From Paenibacillus popilliae ATCC 14706 (GTDB lineage Bacteria > Bacillota > Bacilli > Paenibacillales > Paenibacillaceae), in NCBI RefSeq assembly GCF_000315235.1, contig NZ_BALG01000185.1:96280-160279 (forward strand): a DNA stretch of 64,000 nucleotides. The letters are read 5' to 3'. The notes under the pieces were generated by a model, which saw only the letters and a list, made by a program, of their open reading frames with translations, made no database searches and was not told where the DNA came from. Each line of letters opens with the position of its first letter. The first letter of the stretch is position 1. The position numbers were made by a program, and so were the translations under genes. Shown one piece after another: positions 18,527 through 28,436 of this stretch.

Positions 18527-18780
18527 GAATTATGTATCTTTATTATTGCGAAATCAGTTTCCACTTCCAGAAATTGATTTCTACATGATTTATTTCGCCA
18601 ATATTCATGATTTCCGATTGGCCGCTTTCGGGCGGCGCACGCCTTCGTGCGTACACTTCGCCGGCGCTCATGCGTCGGTCCAGTGTCTGAACCTGAATTT
18701 TGTAATGAAACACGTGAACAACTGAACAAATGAAACCTGTCCCAAGCAGTGCTTGGAGCAACCAACGGGGAGGTGAGGCA

Positions 18781-20328
18781 ATGGAGATGAACATATGGCT
18801 CGCACTCGCTCTCGTTGTGGCCGCATTGATCTTGGGGTTTGGAATCGGGTACCTGATTCGCAAATCGCTTGCTGAAGCGAAGATAACGAGTGCCGAGCAT
18901 GCCGCAGAGCAGATTATGGACAGCGCGCGCAAGGAAGCGGAGGCACTGAAGAAGGAAACGGTGCTCGAAGCGAAGGACGACATCCATAAACTGCGTACCG
19001 AAGCAGAGAAAGACATTCGCGATCGCCGAAATGAAGTTCAACGTCTGGAAAGACGCGTTGTACAAAAAGAAGAGTCATTGGATAAAAAGCTGGAGTCGTT
19101 GGAGCGCAAAGAAGAACAAGTCGTTACCAAAGAAAAGCGCATCGAAGAGACCCGGCAGCAGGTTGAACGGACGCTGCAGCAGCAAGCTGCGGAGTTGGAA
19201 CGGATCTCGAATCTGACGATGGAAGATGCTCGGAGTATCATCCTCTCCAATGTGGAGCAGGAGGTACGGCACGAGACCGCACAGATGATCAAGGATATCG
19301 AGCAGCAGGCACGCGAAGAAGCGGACAAGCGCTCACGCGAGATTATTACGCTTGCTATCCAGCGTTGCGCCGCCGATCACGTAGCAGAGACGACGGTCTC
19401 TGTCGTGGCATTGCCGAACGAAGAGATGAAGGGCCGGATTATTGGCCGCGAAGGCCGGAATATCCGTGCGCTTGAGACACTGACAGGCATCGATCTGATC
19501 ATCGATGATACGCCGGAAGCGGTGATACTGTCCGGATTCGATCCGATACGGCGGGAGGTCGCGCGGACGGCATTGGAGAAGCTGGTCGCCGATGGGCGTA
19601 TCCACCCGGCTCGAATCGAGGAAATGGTGGAGAAGTCCCGCAAGGAAGTTGACGAGCGGATTCGCGAATACGGAGAACAAGCGACGTTTGAGGTCGGAGT
19701 GCATGGCTTGCATCCGGATCTGATCAAGATTCTGGGACGTCTGAAGTTCCGTACGAGCTACGGTCAGAATGTGCTCAAGCATTCCATGGAAGTGGCATAT
19801 CTCACCGGCTTGATGGCGGGAGAGCTGGGCGAAGATGTAACCTTGGCACGCCGTGCCGGGCTGTTGCATGATATCGGGAAAGCACTGGATCACGAGGTGG
19901 AAGGATCTCATGTCGAGATTGGCGTGGAGTTGGCGAAAAAGTATAAAGAACACCCTGTAGTCATTAACAGCATCGCGTCCCATCATGGGGATTGTGAAGC
20001 GACATCGGTTATCGCAATGCTGGTGGCAGCGGCGGATGCGCTGTCTGCAGCCAGACCGGGAGCGCGTCGTGAGACGCTCGAAACCTATATCAAGCGGCTG
20101 GAGAAGCTGGAAGACATCACCGAGTCGTTCGAAGGGGTGGAGAAATCGTACGCCATCCAGGCTGGGCGCGAAGTTCGCGTCATGGTCCAGCCGGATAAGA
20201 TTGACGATGCGGAAGCGTACCGACTCGCTCGCGAGATTACGAAGAAAATCGAGAGCGAGCTGGATTATCCGGGTCATATCAAGGTAACGGTAATCCGCGA
20301 GACCCGTGCGGTAGAATATGCGAAATAA
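18781..20328 (+). CDS. rny: Ribonuclease Y
   Basis: Membrane-bound endoribonuclease that initiates mRNA decay in Firmicutes. 515 residues: N-terminal membrane anchor (about 5-25), a long coiled coil (about 30-200, rich in E/K/R), a KH RNA-binding domain (about 205-270, [30 protein letters not shown]), and an HD domain (about 330-430) with [17 protein letters not shown], where His363-Asp364 is the metal pair. GGGGAGGTGAGG precedes the ATG at 18781. The neighbours ymdB downstream and ricA about 8 kb away encode functional partners known in Bacillus. Confidence 0.95.
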   Translation: MEMNIWLALALVVAALILGFGIGYLIRKSLAEAKITSAEHAAEQIMDSARKEAEALKKETVLEAKDDIHKLRTEAEKDIRDRRNEVQRLERRVVQKEESLDKKLESLERKEEQVVTKEKRIEETRQQVERTLQQQAAELERISNLTMEDARSIILSNVEQEVRHETAQMIKDIEQQAREEADKRSREIITLAIQRCAADHVAETTVSVVALPNEEMKGRIIGREGRNIRALETLTGIDLIIDDTPEAVILSGFDPIRREVARTALEKLVADGRIHPARIEEMVEKSRKEVDERIREYGEQATFEVGVHGLHPDLIKILGRLKFRTSYGQNVLKHSMEVAYLTGLMAGELGEDVTLARRAGLLHDIGKALDHEVEGSHVEIGVELAKKYKEHPVVINSIASHHGDCEATSVIAMLVAAADALSAARPGARRETLETYIKRLEKLEDITESFEGVEKSYAIQAGREVRVMVQPDKIDDAEAYRLAREITKKIESELDYPGHIKVTVIRETRAVEYAK

Positions 20329-20350
20329 GCAAAAGATATTGCGTAAGTGC

Positions 20351-20385
20351 GAGAAGTGGCCTTCTGGGCCACTTCTCCTGATTTT
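20351..20385 (+). terminator. Strong hairpin between rny and ymdB
   Basis: An 11-bp perfect stem (GAGAAGTGGCC at 20351-20361, GGCCACTTCTC at 20367-20377) is followed by CTGATTTT. It may partially terminate or protect the rny 3' end. ymdB begins 16 bases later. Confidence 0.55.
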
Positions 20386-20400
20386 AAGGAGGACCCAATC

Positions 20401-21195
20401 TTGAAAGTCTTGTTTATCGGCGATATTGTGGGCAATACGGGGCGCAAGGCCGTGAAGCAGCAACTGCCGGAGTTGAAGCAGAAATATAACCCGCATATCA
20501 TAATCGCCAATGCGGAAAACGCCGCTGGCGGGCGGGGCGTCACGCGGGCAATCGTAAAGGAGTTCCTTGACCTGGGCGTTCACGGCTTTACGATGGGGAA
20601 CCATACGTGGGACAACAAAGATATTTTCGAGTGGATTGACGAGGAGCTGCGGTTGGTGCGTCCCGCCAATTTCCCGGAAGGAACGCCCGGCAGGGGGTAT
20701 ACTGTCATCAAAGCCAACGGCAAAGAGCTTGTCATTATCAATTTGCAGGGGCGTACGTTTCTCCCGGCCATTGATTGCCCCTTCCAAAAGGCAGATGACA
20801 TTTTACAGGGGCTCGGCAAAAATCCGCGCGCCATCCTTGTCGATTTCCATGCCGAAGCGACATCGGAGAAGATTGCCATGGGCTGGCATCTCGACGGCCG
20901 CGCTTCGCTGGTTGTAGGCACGCATACGCATGTCCAGACGAATGATGACACGATACTCCCTAACGGCACGGCCTATTTGACCGATGTCGGCATGGTCGGT
21001 TCCCGGGAGGGCGTGCTTGGCATGGAGCGGGAAGCGGTATTGCGCAAGTTCAGAACCCAGCTTCCGGTACGGTTCGTCGTCGATGAAGGGAAATGGCAAT
21101 TCCACGCGCTGGTTGTTGAGATTGACGAAGCGACCGGCAAAGCGACGAAGCTGGATAAATTCCGTATTCGCGAAGGTGAGTGGATGATGAGCTAG
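20401..21195 (+). CDS. ymdB: YmdB metallophosphoesterase
   Basis: 264-residue enzyme of the YmdB/TIGR00282 group, a 2',3'-cyclic-nucleotide phosphodiesterase that influences RNA decay and biofilm/motility decisions in Bacillus. Metal-binding residues are seen in GDIVGNTG (Asp8), ANAENAAGG (Glu39-Asn40), MGNHTWDN (Asn67-His68), DFHAEATSEK and GTHTHVQTND. The TTG at 20401 is selected for TAAGGAGGACC seven bases upstream. The rny-ymdB pairing is conserved. Confidence 0.92.
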   Translation: MKVLFIGDIVGNTGRKAVKQQLPELKQKYNPHIIIANAENAAGGRGVTRAIVKEFLDLGVHGFTMGNHTWDNKDIFEWIDEELRLVRPANFPEGTPGRGYTVIKANGKELVIINLQGRTFLPAIDCPFQKADDILQGLGKNPRAILVDFHAEATSEKIAMGWHLDGRASLVVGTHTHVQTNDDTILPNGTAYLTDVGMVGSREGVLGMEREAVLRKFRTQLPVRFVVDEGKWQFHALVVEIDEATGKATKLDKFRIREGEWMMS

Positions 21196-21389
21196 GAACA
21201 GTTGGAACGCGTTCGGGCCAGGAGGCGTACAAAGGGGGCTCACCCACGATATGGATTGCCCGCCGCACGGTTTTCCACTACGGTTTTTGCGTGGATAGGC
21301 ACGGGTTTTCCCGATTGCTAACTGTTTTCATGGATAGGAACGAAGCAGCCCGGCCACTGCACCTCCTCGGCGCAGCAACGGAAGATGAC

Positions 21390-21414
21390 AGGAATTTTTG
21401 GCTCGCTTGTGAAT
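21390..21414 (+). promoter_or_regulatory. Sigma-H-type promoter of spoVS
   Basis: CAGGAATTT (-35, about 21389-21397) and TGAAT (-10, 21410-21414) with a spacing that fits the sigma-H consensus (AGGAWWT ... HGAAT). Sigma-H control of spoVS is established in Bacillus. Confidence 0.7.
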
Positions 21415-21461
21415 AGATTGTAATAGTGGAGTCAACCATCATTCCCGAGGAGGTACTTTCC

Positions 21462-21722
21462 ATGGAAGTATTAAAGGTGTCAGCTAAGTCCAACCCGAAT
21501 TCCGTCGCGGGCGCATTGGCCGGGGTGCTGCGTGAACGCGGAGCGGCCGAACTGCAAGCGATTGGAGCGGGCGCATTGAATCAGGCGATTAAAGCAGTTG
21601 CGATTGCACGAGGATTCGTCGCACCAAGCGGGGTTGATCTGATTTGCATTCCTGCATTCACCGATATTGTCATTGACGGCGAAGACCGTACGGCAATTAA
21701 ATTAATCGTCGAGCCCAGATAA
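21462..21722 (+). CDS. spoVS: Stage V sporulation protein S
   Basis: 86-residue Alba-like DNA/RNA-binding protein, the same length as the Bacillus protein. It affects septation and coat assembly during sporulation. The sequence MEVLKVSAKSNPNSVAGALAGVLRERG and AIKAVAIARGFVAPSGVDL is strongly conserved in the family. CGAGGAGG precedes the ATG at 21462. The upstream in-frame ATG at 21426 is rejected. A sigma-H-like promoter lies about 50 bases upstream. Confidence 0.95.
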   Translation: MEVLKVSAKSNPNSVAGALAGVLRERGAAELQAIGAGALNQAIKAVAIARGFVAPSGVDLICIPAFTDIVIDGEDRTAIKLIVEPR

Positions 21723-21763
21723 AAAAATGCATACATGGAAATGACCGGGGAACCTTACTCTGC

Positions 21764-21790
21764 CTGTTTACGACGTAAGCAGGTTTTTTG
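21764..21790 (+). terminator. Terminator after spoVS
   Basis: CCTGTTTAC (21764-21772) pairs with GTAAGCAGG (21776-21784), then six T residues. Confidence 0.85.
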
Positions 21791-21833
21791 CTTTCCATGA
21801 TGGGACACGCCATGCAGAAAGGAATGAAACCAA

Positions 21834-22793
21834 ATGAACGCTCGTATTATCGATTTTCATTGCGATGTGCTATACAAGATGCTCTATCACGGCGCAGGCC
21901 GCTTCGAGAAGGAAGAGGACTTCGACGTCACCTTGCCGCGTCTGAAGCAAGGGGGAGTCGGCATGCAAGTATTCGCGGTGTTCCTGGAGGACTCCGTGCT
22001 GGCCGGACCGCCAAAGTTTGCGCAGGTGCTGAGAAGCATCGATCTGCTGCGCGAGCGCATTAACACACTTCCCGGCATGCGTCTTATTCGCTGGCGCGAC
22101 GATCTGGAGCGCTGGCAGCAGCAGCCGGACCAGATCGGATCGCTGCTGTCGCTGGAAGGCGTTGACGCGCTGGAAGGGGATTTGGTGAATCTTCGCACGG
22201 CTTACGAGCTTGGCGTCCGCTTCATTGGGCTGACCTGGAATCATGCGAACTGGGCCGTGGACGGAACGTTGGAGGAGCGGCAAGCCGGCTTTACTGCGAT
22301 GGGCCGCAGTCTAATCCAAGAATGTGATCGGCTTGGCCTCGTCATCGACGTGTCGCATTTGAACCGTACGGCATTTTGGGAGCTCCTCGAGCTGACGGAG
22401 CGGCCGATCTTTGCCTCTCACTCCAATGCGGCGGCCGTGCTCGATCATCCGCGCAATCTGACGGACCAGCAGATCCGGGCCATTATCGCGCGCGATGGAA
22501 GAATCGGTGTTACGTTCGTGCCGCACTTCATCCATGAAGGGGACAAGGCTTCCATTGATCAGATGCTCCGCCATATCGAGCATATCGGCGCATTGGGCGG
22601 TGAGGGGCATCTGATGTTCGGATCGGACTTCGACGGCATCGATAAGAAGGTAGAGCGGTTGGAGCATGCGGGACAGTATATGAACTTACTGAATGAACTG
22701 CATAAAAGATACAGTCCGGATTTCGTAGAACGGATCTCTTCTGCCAATGCCTTATCGTTTCTCGCGACCCATCTTCCCGGGCGCGAACAATAA
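21834..22793 (+). CDS. Membrane-dipeptidase-type (M19) peptidase
   Basis: 319-residue zinc dipeptidase of the renal-dipeptidase family, which hydrolyses L-L and L-D dipeptides. The metal motif HxD appears as DFHCDVLYK near the N-terminus. The bridging Glu is in LSLEGVDAL, with later His ligands in DVSHLNRTAFW and ASHSNAAAV. FGSDFDGID is typical of the C-terminal side. No signal peptide, so it is probably cytosolic, as in most bacteria. AAAGGAATG precedes the ATG. Confidence 0.87.
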   Translation: MNARIIDFHCDVLYKMLYHGAGRFEKEEDFDVTLPRLKQGGVGMQVFAVFLEDSVLAGPPKFAQVLRSIDLLRERINTLPGMRLIRWRDDLERWQQQPDQIGSLLSLEGVDALEGDLVNLRTAYELGVRFIGLTWNHANWAVDGTLEERQAGFTAMGRSLIQECDRLGLVIDVSHLNRTAFWELLELTERPIFASHSNAAAVLDHPRNLTDQQIRAIIARDGRIGVTFVPHFIHEGDKASIDQMLRHIEHIGALGGEGHLMFGSDFDGIDKKVERLEHAGQYMNLLNELHKRYSPDFVERISSANALSFLATHLPGREQ

Positions 22794-23000
22794 CCTGGAT
22801 ATTCATCTCGGCCGGGTATCATATCCATCGAATCCCGCTATCGTGGGGAGACAGAAAACGCTTGTTTTTTCAAATACCCGGACATAGAATGAGATTGACT
22901 CAGCCATTTTCTAATATTTGATTTGTTACATGATTTGAAAATATTTATATCGTAACAGTGAATAAGGATGCGAGTCACTTTGCAAAAGGAGTGGGCGAGC

Positions 23001-24734
23001 TTGATTAGTCAATTATCTTGGAAAATCGGGGGTCAGCAAGGAGAGGGTGTAGAAAGTACAGATCGTATTTTCTCAACGGCATTGAATCGTCTAGGCTATT
23101 ATCTATACGGTTATCGTCACTTTTCTTCCCGAATCAAGGGTGGACATACGAATAACAAAATACGCATCAGCACAAGGCCAATCCGTGCGATATCGGACGA
23201 CTTGGACATTCTCATCGCCTTCGATCAAGAAACGATCGATCTGAATGCGCAAGAATTGCGGCCGGGAGGCGTTATCGTAGCCGATGCGAAGTTCGCGCCA
23301 GTCGTGCCGGAAGGAATCGATGCACGGCTATTTGCTGTTCCATTTACCGCCATCGCGGACGAACTAGGCGCATCTTTGATGAAAAATATGGTCGCCTCCG
23401 GCGCGTCATGGGCCTTGCTCGGATTGCCGCTGGACGTATTCAATAAGGCGCTGGAAGAGGAATTCGGGCGCAAAGGGCCGGCAGTCGTCGAGAAAAATGT
23501 CGAGGCGTCGCGTAGAGGGGCAGAATTCATCCTGGGGCAGGCCGGCGGCCCACTGACCGAGTTCCAGCTTGAACCGGCGGACGGGAAGCAGAAGCTCTTC
23601 ATGATCGGCAACGATGCGATTGGATTGGGCGCGATCGCCGCAGGCTGCCGCTTGATGGCGGCCTATCCGATTACGCCGGCATCGGAGATTATGGAATACT
23701 TGATCAAGCGGCTGCCGAAGTTCGGCGGAACGGTCATACAGACGGAGGACGAGATTGCTGCGGTTACTATGGCCATTGGGGCCAACTACGGCGGAGTCCG
23801 GGCAATGACCGCGTCCGCGGGTCCGGGGTTGTCGCTGAAGGCGGAAGCGATCGGGCTAGCGGGAATGACAGAGACGCCGGTTGTCATCATCAATACGCAG
23901 CGCGGCGGTCCAAGCACCGGCCTGCCGACGAAGCAGGAGCAGAGCGACCTGAATGCGATGATATACGGCACCCATGGCGAGATTCCGAAGATCGTCATGG
24001 CGCCGAGCTCCATCGAAGAGTGCTTCTACGATATGATCGAGGCATTTAACCTTGCGGAGATATACCAGTGTCCGGTCATCGTCATAACCGATCTGCAGCT
24101 GTCGCTGGGTAAGCAGTCGTGCGAGCTGATCGATTACGACCGCATCGTCATCGATCGCGGCAAGCTGGCAGCGGATTTGCCGCCGCTGGAGCCCCGCAGT
24201 CAATTCAAGCGTTATGAGTGGACGGAGGACGGCATCTCGCCGCGCGTCATCCCGGGGGAGAAGAGCGGCCTGCATCATGTGACCGGCGTAGAGCACGACG
24301 AGGTCGGGCGTCCGTCCGAGAGCGCGGTGAACCGGAAGAAGATGATGGATAAGCGGCTGCGGAAGATCGAGGACTTGCAGATTAGGAATGCGATTCATGC
24401 CGATACACCGCATGAGGAGCCGGATCTGCTGTTCGTCGGCATGGGCTCTATCGGCGGAACGATAGATGAAGCGCGTAGCAGACTGGAAGCGGAAGGAATG
24501 AAGACGAACCATGTTACCGTGCGGCAGATTCACCCGTTTCCGGCGGAGTTGTTCAAGCCGCATGCAAAACGGGCTCGTCGAGTGGTCGTCATCGAGAACA
24601 ACGCTACCGGACAATTGGCGGATCAGATTCAGCTGCATGTCGGCTGCAGAGAGAAGCTGTGCCGCGTCAACAAATACGACGGCACTCCATTCCTGCCGTC
24701 CGAATTGTACAATCATAGCAAGGAGCTGGTCTAA
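23001..24734 (+). CDS. korA: 2-oxoacid:ferredoxin oxidoreductase, fused gamma-alpha subunit
   Basis: 577-residue subunit of a CoA-dependent 2-oxoacid oxidoreductase (2-oxoglutarate or a related 2-oxoacid; exact substrate not visible). The N-terminal gamma domain (about 1-185, SWKIGGQQGEGVESTDRIF...RHFSSRIKGGHT) is followed by the pyrimidine-binding alpha domain (from about 205, AYPITPASEIMEYL, TEDEIAAVTMAIGANYGG, TQRGGPSTGLPTKQEQSDL) and a C-terminal transketolase-like domain. The TTG at 23001 is preceded by AAAAGGAGTGGG. It is two bases from korB. An inverted repeat TGTTAC/GTAACA lies at 22924-22957 in the leader. Confidence 0.88.
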   Translation: MISQLSWKIGGQQGEGVESTDRIFSTALNRLGYYLYGYRHFSSRIKGGHTNNKIRISTRPIRAISDDLDILIAFDQETIDLNAQELRPGGVIVADAKFAPVVPEGIDARLFAVPFTAIADELGASLMKNMVASGASWALLGLPLDVFNKALEEEFGRKGPAVVEKNVEASRRGAEFILGQAGGPLTEFQLEPADGKQKLFMIGNDAIGLGAIAAGCRLMAAYPITPASEIMEYLIKRLPKFGGTVIQTEDEIAAVTMAIGANYGGVRAMTASAGPGLSLKAEAIGLAGMTETPVVIINTQRGGPSTGLPTKQEQSDLNAMIYGTHGEIPKIVMAPSSIEECFYDMIEAFNLAEIYQCPVIVITDLQLSLGKQSCELIDYDRIVIDRGKLAADLPPLEPRSQFKRYEWTEDGISPRVIPGEKSGLHHVTGVEHDEVGRPSESAVNRKKMMDKRLRKIEDLQIRNAIHADTPHEEPDLLFVGMGSIGGTIDEARSRLEAEGMKTNHVTVRQIHPFPAELFKPHAKRARRVVVIENNATGQLADQIQLHVGCREKLCRVNKYDGTPFLPSELYNHSKELV

Positions 24735-24736
24735 GA

Positions 24737-25603
24737 ATGGCTACGTTTAAAGAATTCCGTAACAATGTGAAGCCGAATTGGTGCCCGGGCTGCGGTGATT
24801 TCTCTATACAGGCAGCCATTCAGCGCGCGGCAGCCCATGTCGGACTCGAGCCTGAGCAGTTGGCGGTCGTATCCGGAATTGGATGCTCGGGCAGAATCTC
24901 CGGTTACATTAATGCGTACGGCTTCCACGGTATCCATGGACGCGCGCTGCCGATTGCGCAGGGGCTGAAGCTGGCGAACCGGGATCTGACCGTTATCGCC
25001 TCCGGGGGAGACGGTGACGGCTTCGCGATCGGGATGGGGCATACGGTTCACGCCATTCGCCGGAACGTCAATATTACGTATATTGTGATGGATAACCAGA
25101 TTTATGGCTTGACAAAGGGGCAGACCTCTCCGCGCAGCGCCGTTGGCTTCAAGACGAAGAGCACCCCGGAAGGCGCGATCGAATCCATCTTATCGCCGCT
25201 GGAGATTGCGCTCGCGTCCGGAGCCACATTCGTCGCGCAGTCGTTCTCAAGTGATCTAAAGCAATTGACCGCGCTAATCGAAGCGGGTATACAGCATGAA
25301 GGCTTCTCGCTCATCAACGTGTTCAGCCCGTGCGTTACGTTCAACAAGATCAACACGTATGACTGGTTCAAGGAGCACATCATCAATCTCGACAGCGTCG
25401 AGAACTATGACCCGTCAAACCGCGTGACAGCAATGACGAAGCTGATGGAGACCGGCGGCATGATAACCGGACTGATCTATCAGGATACTTCCCGCCGCTC
25501 CTACGAGAATCTCGTCCCGGGCTTCCGGGAAGAGCCGCTCGCTCATCAAGATTTGCAGATAACGCCGGATCAATTTGATATATTGGTATCGGAATTCAAA
25601 TAA
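24737..25603 (+). CDS. korB: 2-oxoacid:ferredoxin oxidoreductase, beta subunit
   Basis: 288-residue thiamine-diphosphate subunit. CPGCG (Cys16, Cys19), GIGCSGR (Cys50) and FSPCVTFN provide the four cysteines expected for the 4Fe-4S cluster. GGDGDGFAIGMGH...NITYIVMDNQIYG is the ThDP/Mg motif. Cotranscribed with korA. Electrons go to ferredoxin, and the acyl-CoA product is discussed with the downstream pduL. Confidence 0.9.
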   Translation: MATFKEFRNNVKPNWCPGCGDFSIQAAIQRAAAHVGLEPEQLAVVSGIGCSGRISGYINAYGFHGIHGRALPIAQGLKLANRDLTVIASGGDGDGFAIGMGHTVHAIRRNVNITYIVMDNQIYGLTKGQTSPRSAVGFKTKSTPEGAIESILSPLEIALASGATFVAQSFSSDLKQLTALIEAGIQHEGFSLINVFSPCVTFNKINTYDWFKEHIINLDSVENYDPSNRVTAMTKLMETGGMITGLIYQDTSRRSYENLVPGFREEPLAHQDLQITPDQFDILVSEFK

Positions 25604-25856
25604 CGAATCCCATTAAGGCATGCTTCATAAGGCGCGTGCCTTATTTGGGCGTGCGATGTGTACGAGCGAACAAGGGATCGGCAGGCGTAGACGACGAAAC
25701 GCTGGCAGATACCGAGAAGGAGGGCGAGCGCCAGTTCATCGAGGAATGCTGAGCTGGTGTGTCAATACTTCTGGCAGGATAGGGAATTACGCGTGTTCGC
25801 TAGAAGCTACTTCGCGCCTGAGTTTCAAAAAGATGAAAGGCGATCAAGCCAAAATG

Positions 25857-25885
25857 TCGACTTTTTGCCAGAGCGGGAGTATAAT
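25857..25885 (+). promoter_or_regulatory. Promoter of pduL
   Basis: TCGACT (25857-25862), 17-bp spacer, perfect TATAAT (25880-25885). The 25604-25856 stretch has a weak AAGGCA/TGCCTT hairpin at about 25614-25641 and no convincing gene. Confidence 0.6.
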
Positions 25886-25935
25886 ATGATGTGGAAAAAG
25901 ACAGAACGATCACAACAACATGAGGTGGATGAGAA

Positions 25936-26505
25936 ATGAAAATTGTACCCGTCGGCGTGTCAGGACGTCATATTCATTTAACGCAGCAAGATATCGAGAC
26001 TTTGTTCGGAGCGGGCTATCAACTGACCGAGTTCAAGTCGCTGTCCCAGCCCGGGCAATTCGCGGCCAATGAGACGGTGGAAGTTATCGGTCCGAAAGGT
26101 TCGTTCAAGAAAGTTCGCATTTTAGGCCCTGCGCGCCCGGCTTCTCAATTGGAAGTGTCGCGGACGGATGCATTTACGCTCGGAGTTAACTCGCCAGTTC
26201 GAGAGTCGGGCAATATCGAAGGCACACCAGGCATTCAATTGAAAGGGCCTACAGGCGAAGTGGAGCTGCAGCAAGGGGTTATTGTTGCTGCACGCCATAT
26301 CCATTTCCATACTTCGGATGCCGAGAAGTGGGGCATTCAGGACAAAGCAAAGCTTCGGGTTCGCGTGGGCGGAGATCGCGGTGTTGTCTTTGAAAATGTG
26401 ATTGCGCGCGTCCATGACAATTTCGCATTGGACATGCATATTGATACGGATGAAGCGAATGCAGCTGGCGTGAAGAACGGAGACACGGCTGAAATCGTTG
26501 ATTAA
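25936..26505 (+). CDS. pduL: PduL-type phosphate acyltransferase
   Basis: 189-residue phosphotransacylase (acyl-CoA + phosphate to acyl phosphate + CoA) of the PduL family, unrelated to Pta. The zinc ligands sit in SGRHIHL (His12, His14) and AARHIHFHTSD, with the two beta-barrel domains of the family. The protein starts directly at the catalytic fold (MKIVPVGVSGRHIHL) without the N-terminal encapsulation extension of microcompartment PduL, and no shell genes are nearby, so it should be cytosolic. It follows korAB, whose acyl-CoA product could be its substrate. TGAGGTGGATGAG precedes the ATG. Confidence 0.88.
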   Translation: MKIVPVGVSGRHIHLTQQDIETLFGAGYQLTEFKSLSQPGQFAANETVEVIGPKGSFKKVRILGPARPASQLEVSRTDAFTLGVNSPVRESGNIEGTPGIQLKGPTGEVELQQGVIVAARHIHFHTSDAEKWGIQDKAKLRVRVGGDRGVVFENVIARVHDNFALDMHIDTDEANAAGVKNGDTAEIVD

Positions 26506-26522
26506 TAGAAGCGGGAACATTG

Positions 26523-26555
26523 AATGCAGCTGCTCGGAAGGGCAGCTGCATTTTT
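26523..26555 (+). terminator. Terminator after pduL
   Basis: AATGCAGCTGC pairs with GCAGCTGCATT, followed by a T run. Confidence 0.88.
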
Positions 26556-26670
26556 GCGTACGCCCAGCATGGGCGTCATCTTTAGGGTAAATATCCGCCA
26601 GCAAGGACGACCTGCATTGTGCGAAAGGGCGTTCGTCTGTGCGTGGACGTCGGCAGAGGTTTTTCTTGGC

Positions 26671-26700
26671 TTGGCTCCGCGCGCGGAATAATGATATAAT
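26671..26700 (+). promoter_or_regulatory. Promoter of miaB
   Basis: TTGGCT (26671-26676), 18-bp spacer, TATAAT (26695-26700), about 80 bases before the miaB start. Confidence 0.6.
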
Positions 26701-26782
26701 TTATTGTAATGCTTTTTTTGAAGAGGCATCAATCATTCACCTTAAACTTATGACATTACGATATGAAGGAGTGACCGACATC

Positions 26783-28336
26783 ATGAGCAAAGAGTCGAAG
26801 GATTACTCCAAGTATTTTGATTTCTCGAACGCAAAAGTGATTTCGGAGGATGAACACGGGAAGCGCATCCGTATCCATGGTCGCGAAATCAACATTATTT
26901 CGGAGCCTAATCATCGAGCAGAGAAGCAGCGGGGGAAGCAGGACATCGTTGTCCATTACGAGGAGACATTTCCCGCGGAGCTGCAGCAGTTAGGTACAGG
27001 CAAGCATTATCTGATCTACACGTTCGGATGCCAGATGAACGAGCATGACTCCGAAACGATGAGCGGGCTGCTTGAACAGATGGGGTACCGGAAGACGGAG
27101 GATCGCCAGGTGGCGGACATCATTCTGTTAAATACATGTGCGATCCGGGAAAATGCCGAGGATAAGGTATTCGGCGAACTGGGCCATCTGAAAACGCTCA
27201 AGCTCGAGCGTCCGGGTCTGCTGCTTGGGGTCTGCGGCTGCATGTCTCAGGAAGAAACTGTCGTCAACCGGATTATGCAGAAGCATCCGTTCGTCGATCT
27301 CGTCTTCGGTACGCATAATATTCACCGCCTGCCTTATCTGGTTCGCGATGCCCTATTTAACAAGGAGATGGTCATCGAAGTATGGTCGAAGGAAGGAGAC
27401 ATCATCGAGAACCTACCGAAGAAGCGGGAGGGGATGCGCGCCTGGGTGAACATCATGTATGGCTGCGACAAGTTCTGCACCTACTGTATCGTACCTTATA
27501 CACGGGGCAAGGAGCGGAGCCGCCTTCCGGAGGATGTCATCGCGGAAGTGCGCGAGTTGGCGCGGCAAGGCTTTAAGGAGATAACTCTGCTCGGGCAAAA
27601 TGTCAACGCCTACGGCAAAGACTTCACGGATCGGAAATATACATTCGGCGATCTGATGGATGATATCCGTAAAATCAATATCCCTCGTATCCGCTTCACG
27701 ACCTCTCATCCACGCGATTTCGATGATCGGCTCGTGGAAGTGCTGGCGAAGCGCGGCAATCTGGTGGAGCATATCCATCTGCCGGTGCAGTCGGGCAGCA
27801 GCGAGGTGTTGAAAAAGATGAGCCGTAAGTATGATCGCGTCCGCTTCCTCGAACTCGCCGGCAAGATAAAGCAGGCGATCCCGGATGTCGTGCTGACGAC
27901 GGACATTATCGTCGGGTTCCCGGGCGAGACTGACGAGCAGTTCGAGGAGACGATGACCTTGGTGAAGAAGGTCGGATTCGATTCCGCCTTCACGTTCATC
28001 TACTCGCCGCGCGAGGGCACTCCTGCTGCTCAGATGGAAGATAATGTTCCATTCGAGGTGAAGAAAGCGCGGCTTCACCGTTTGAACGAGCTGATGACGG
28101 ATTTGAGCCGCAAGAGCAACAAGAAGCTTATCGGCACGATCGTCGATGTGCTAGTAGAAGGCGTGAGCAAAAACAACGCCAACATTTTGTCCGGCCGCAC
28201 GCGCACGAACAAGCTGGTTCATTTTCCAGGATCGGAAGAACTAATCGGCCGCTTTGTCCACGTGCGCATCGACGATGCCCTGTCCTACTACATTAAGGGC
28301 GAAATGGTTCCGGAGCCGGTGCATATCAGCTCTTAG
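26783..28336 (+). CDS. miaB: tRNA-2-methylthio-N6-dimethylallyladenosine synthase MiaB
   Basis: Radical SAM methylthiotransferase that modifies adenosine 37 of tRNAs reading UNN codons. 517 residues, with an N-terminal extension of about 75 residues usual in Bacilli. UPF0004 cysteines are Cys83 ([11 protein letters not shown]), Cys119 ([10 protein letters not shown]) and Cys153 (CGCMSQ). The radical SAM CxxxCxxC is CDKFCTYC (Cys228, 232, 235). A TRAM domain lies at the end. GAAGGAGTGACC precedes the ATG at 26783. A longer in-frame start at 26639 precedes the promoter and is rejected. It is followed by ricA, as in Bacillus. Confidence 0.95.
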   Translation: MSKESKDYSKYFDFSNAKVISEDEHGKRIRIHGREINIISEPNHRAEKQRGKQDIVVHYEETFPAELQQLGTGKHYLIYTFGCQMNEHDSETMSGLLEQMGYRKTEDRQVADIILLNTCAIRENAEDKVFGELGHLKTLKLERPGLLLGVCGCMSQEETVVNRIMQKHPFVDLVFGTHNIHRLPYLVRDALFNKEMVIEVWSKEGDIIENLPKKREGMRAWVNIMYGCDKFCTYCIVPYTRGKERSRLPEDVIAEVRELARQGFKEITLLGQNVNAYGKDFTDRKYTFGDLMDDIRKINIPRIRFTTSHPRDFDDRLVEVLAKRGNLVEHIHLPVQSGSSEVLKKMSRKYDRVRFLELAGKIKQAIPDVVLTTDIIVGFPGETDEQFEETMTLVKKVGFDSAFTFIYSPREGTPAAQMEDNVPFEVKKARLHRLNELMTDLSRKSNKKLIGTIVDVLVEGVSKNNANILSGRTRTNKLVHFPGSEELIGRFVHVRIDDALSYYIKGEMVPEPVHISS

Positions 28337-28436
28337 TCGGCGCAAGCTTTCTACATGATCCGACGTGAAGTCTTGATGCGGAAGCCCTGCAGCTTATTTT
28401 GCAGCCATACGATAATTAAGATGGGAGAGGTTCGCA

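Noticed and set aside
18716..18730. TGAACAA repeated twice before rny, resembling the SARP heptamer
   Set aside because: The copies are 8 bp apart rather than 11, and no -10 lies 11 bp beyond on the minus strand.
19333..20787. 484-codon open frame on the minus strand opposite rny and ymdB
   Set aside because: It has no ribosome site, mirrors the codon structure of the GC-rich genes on the plus strand and matches no family.
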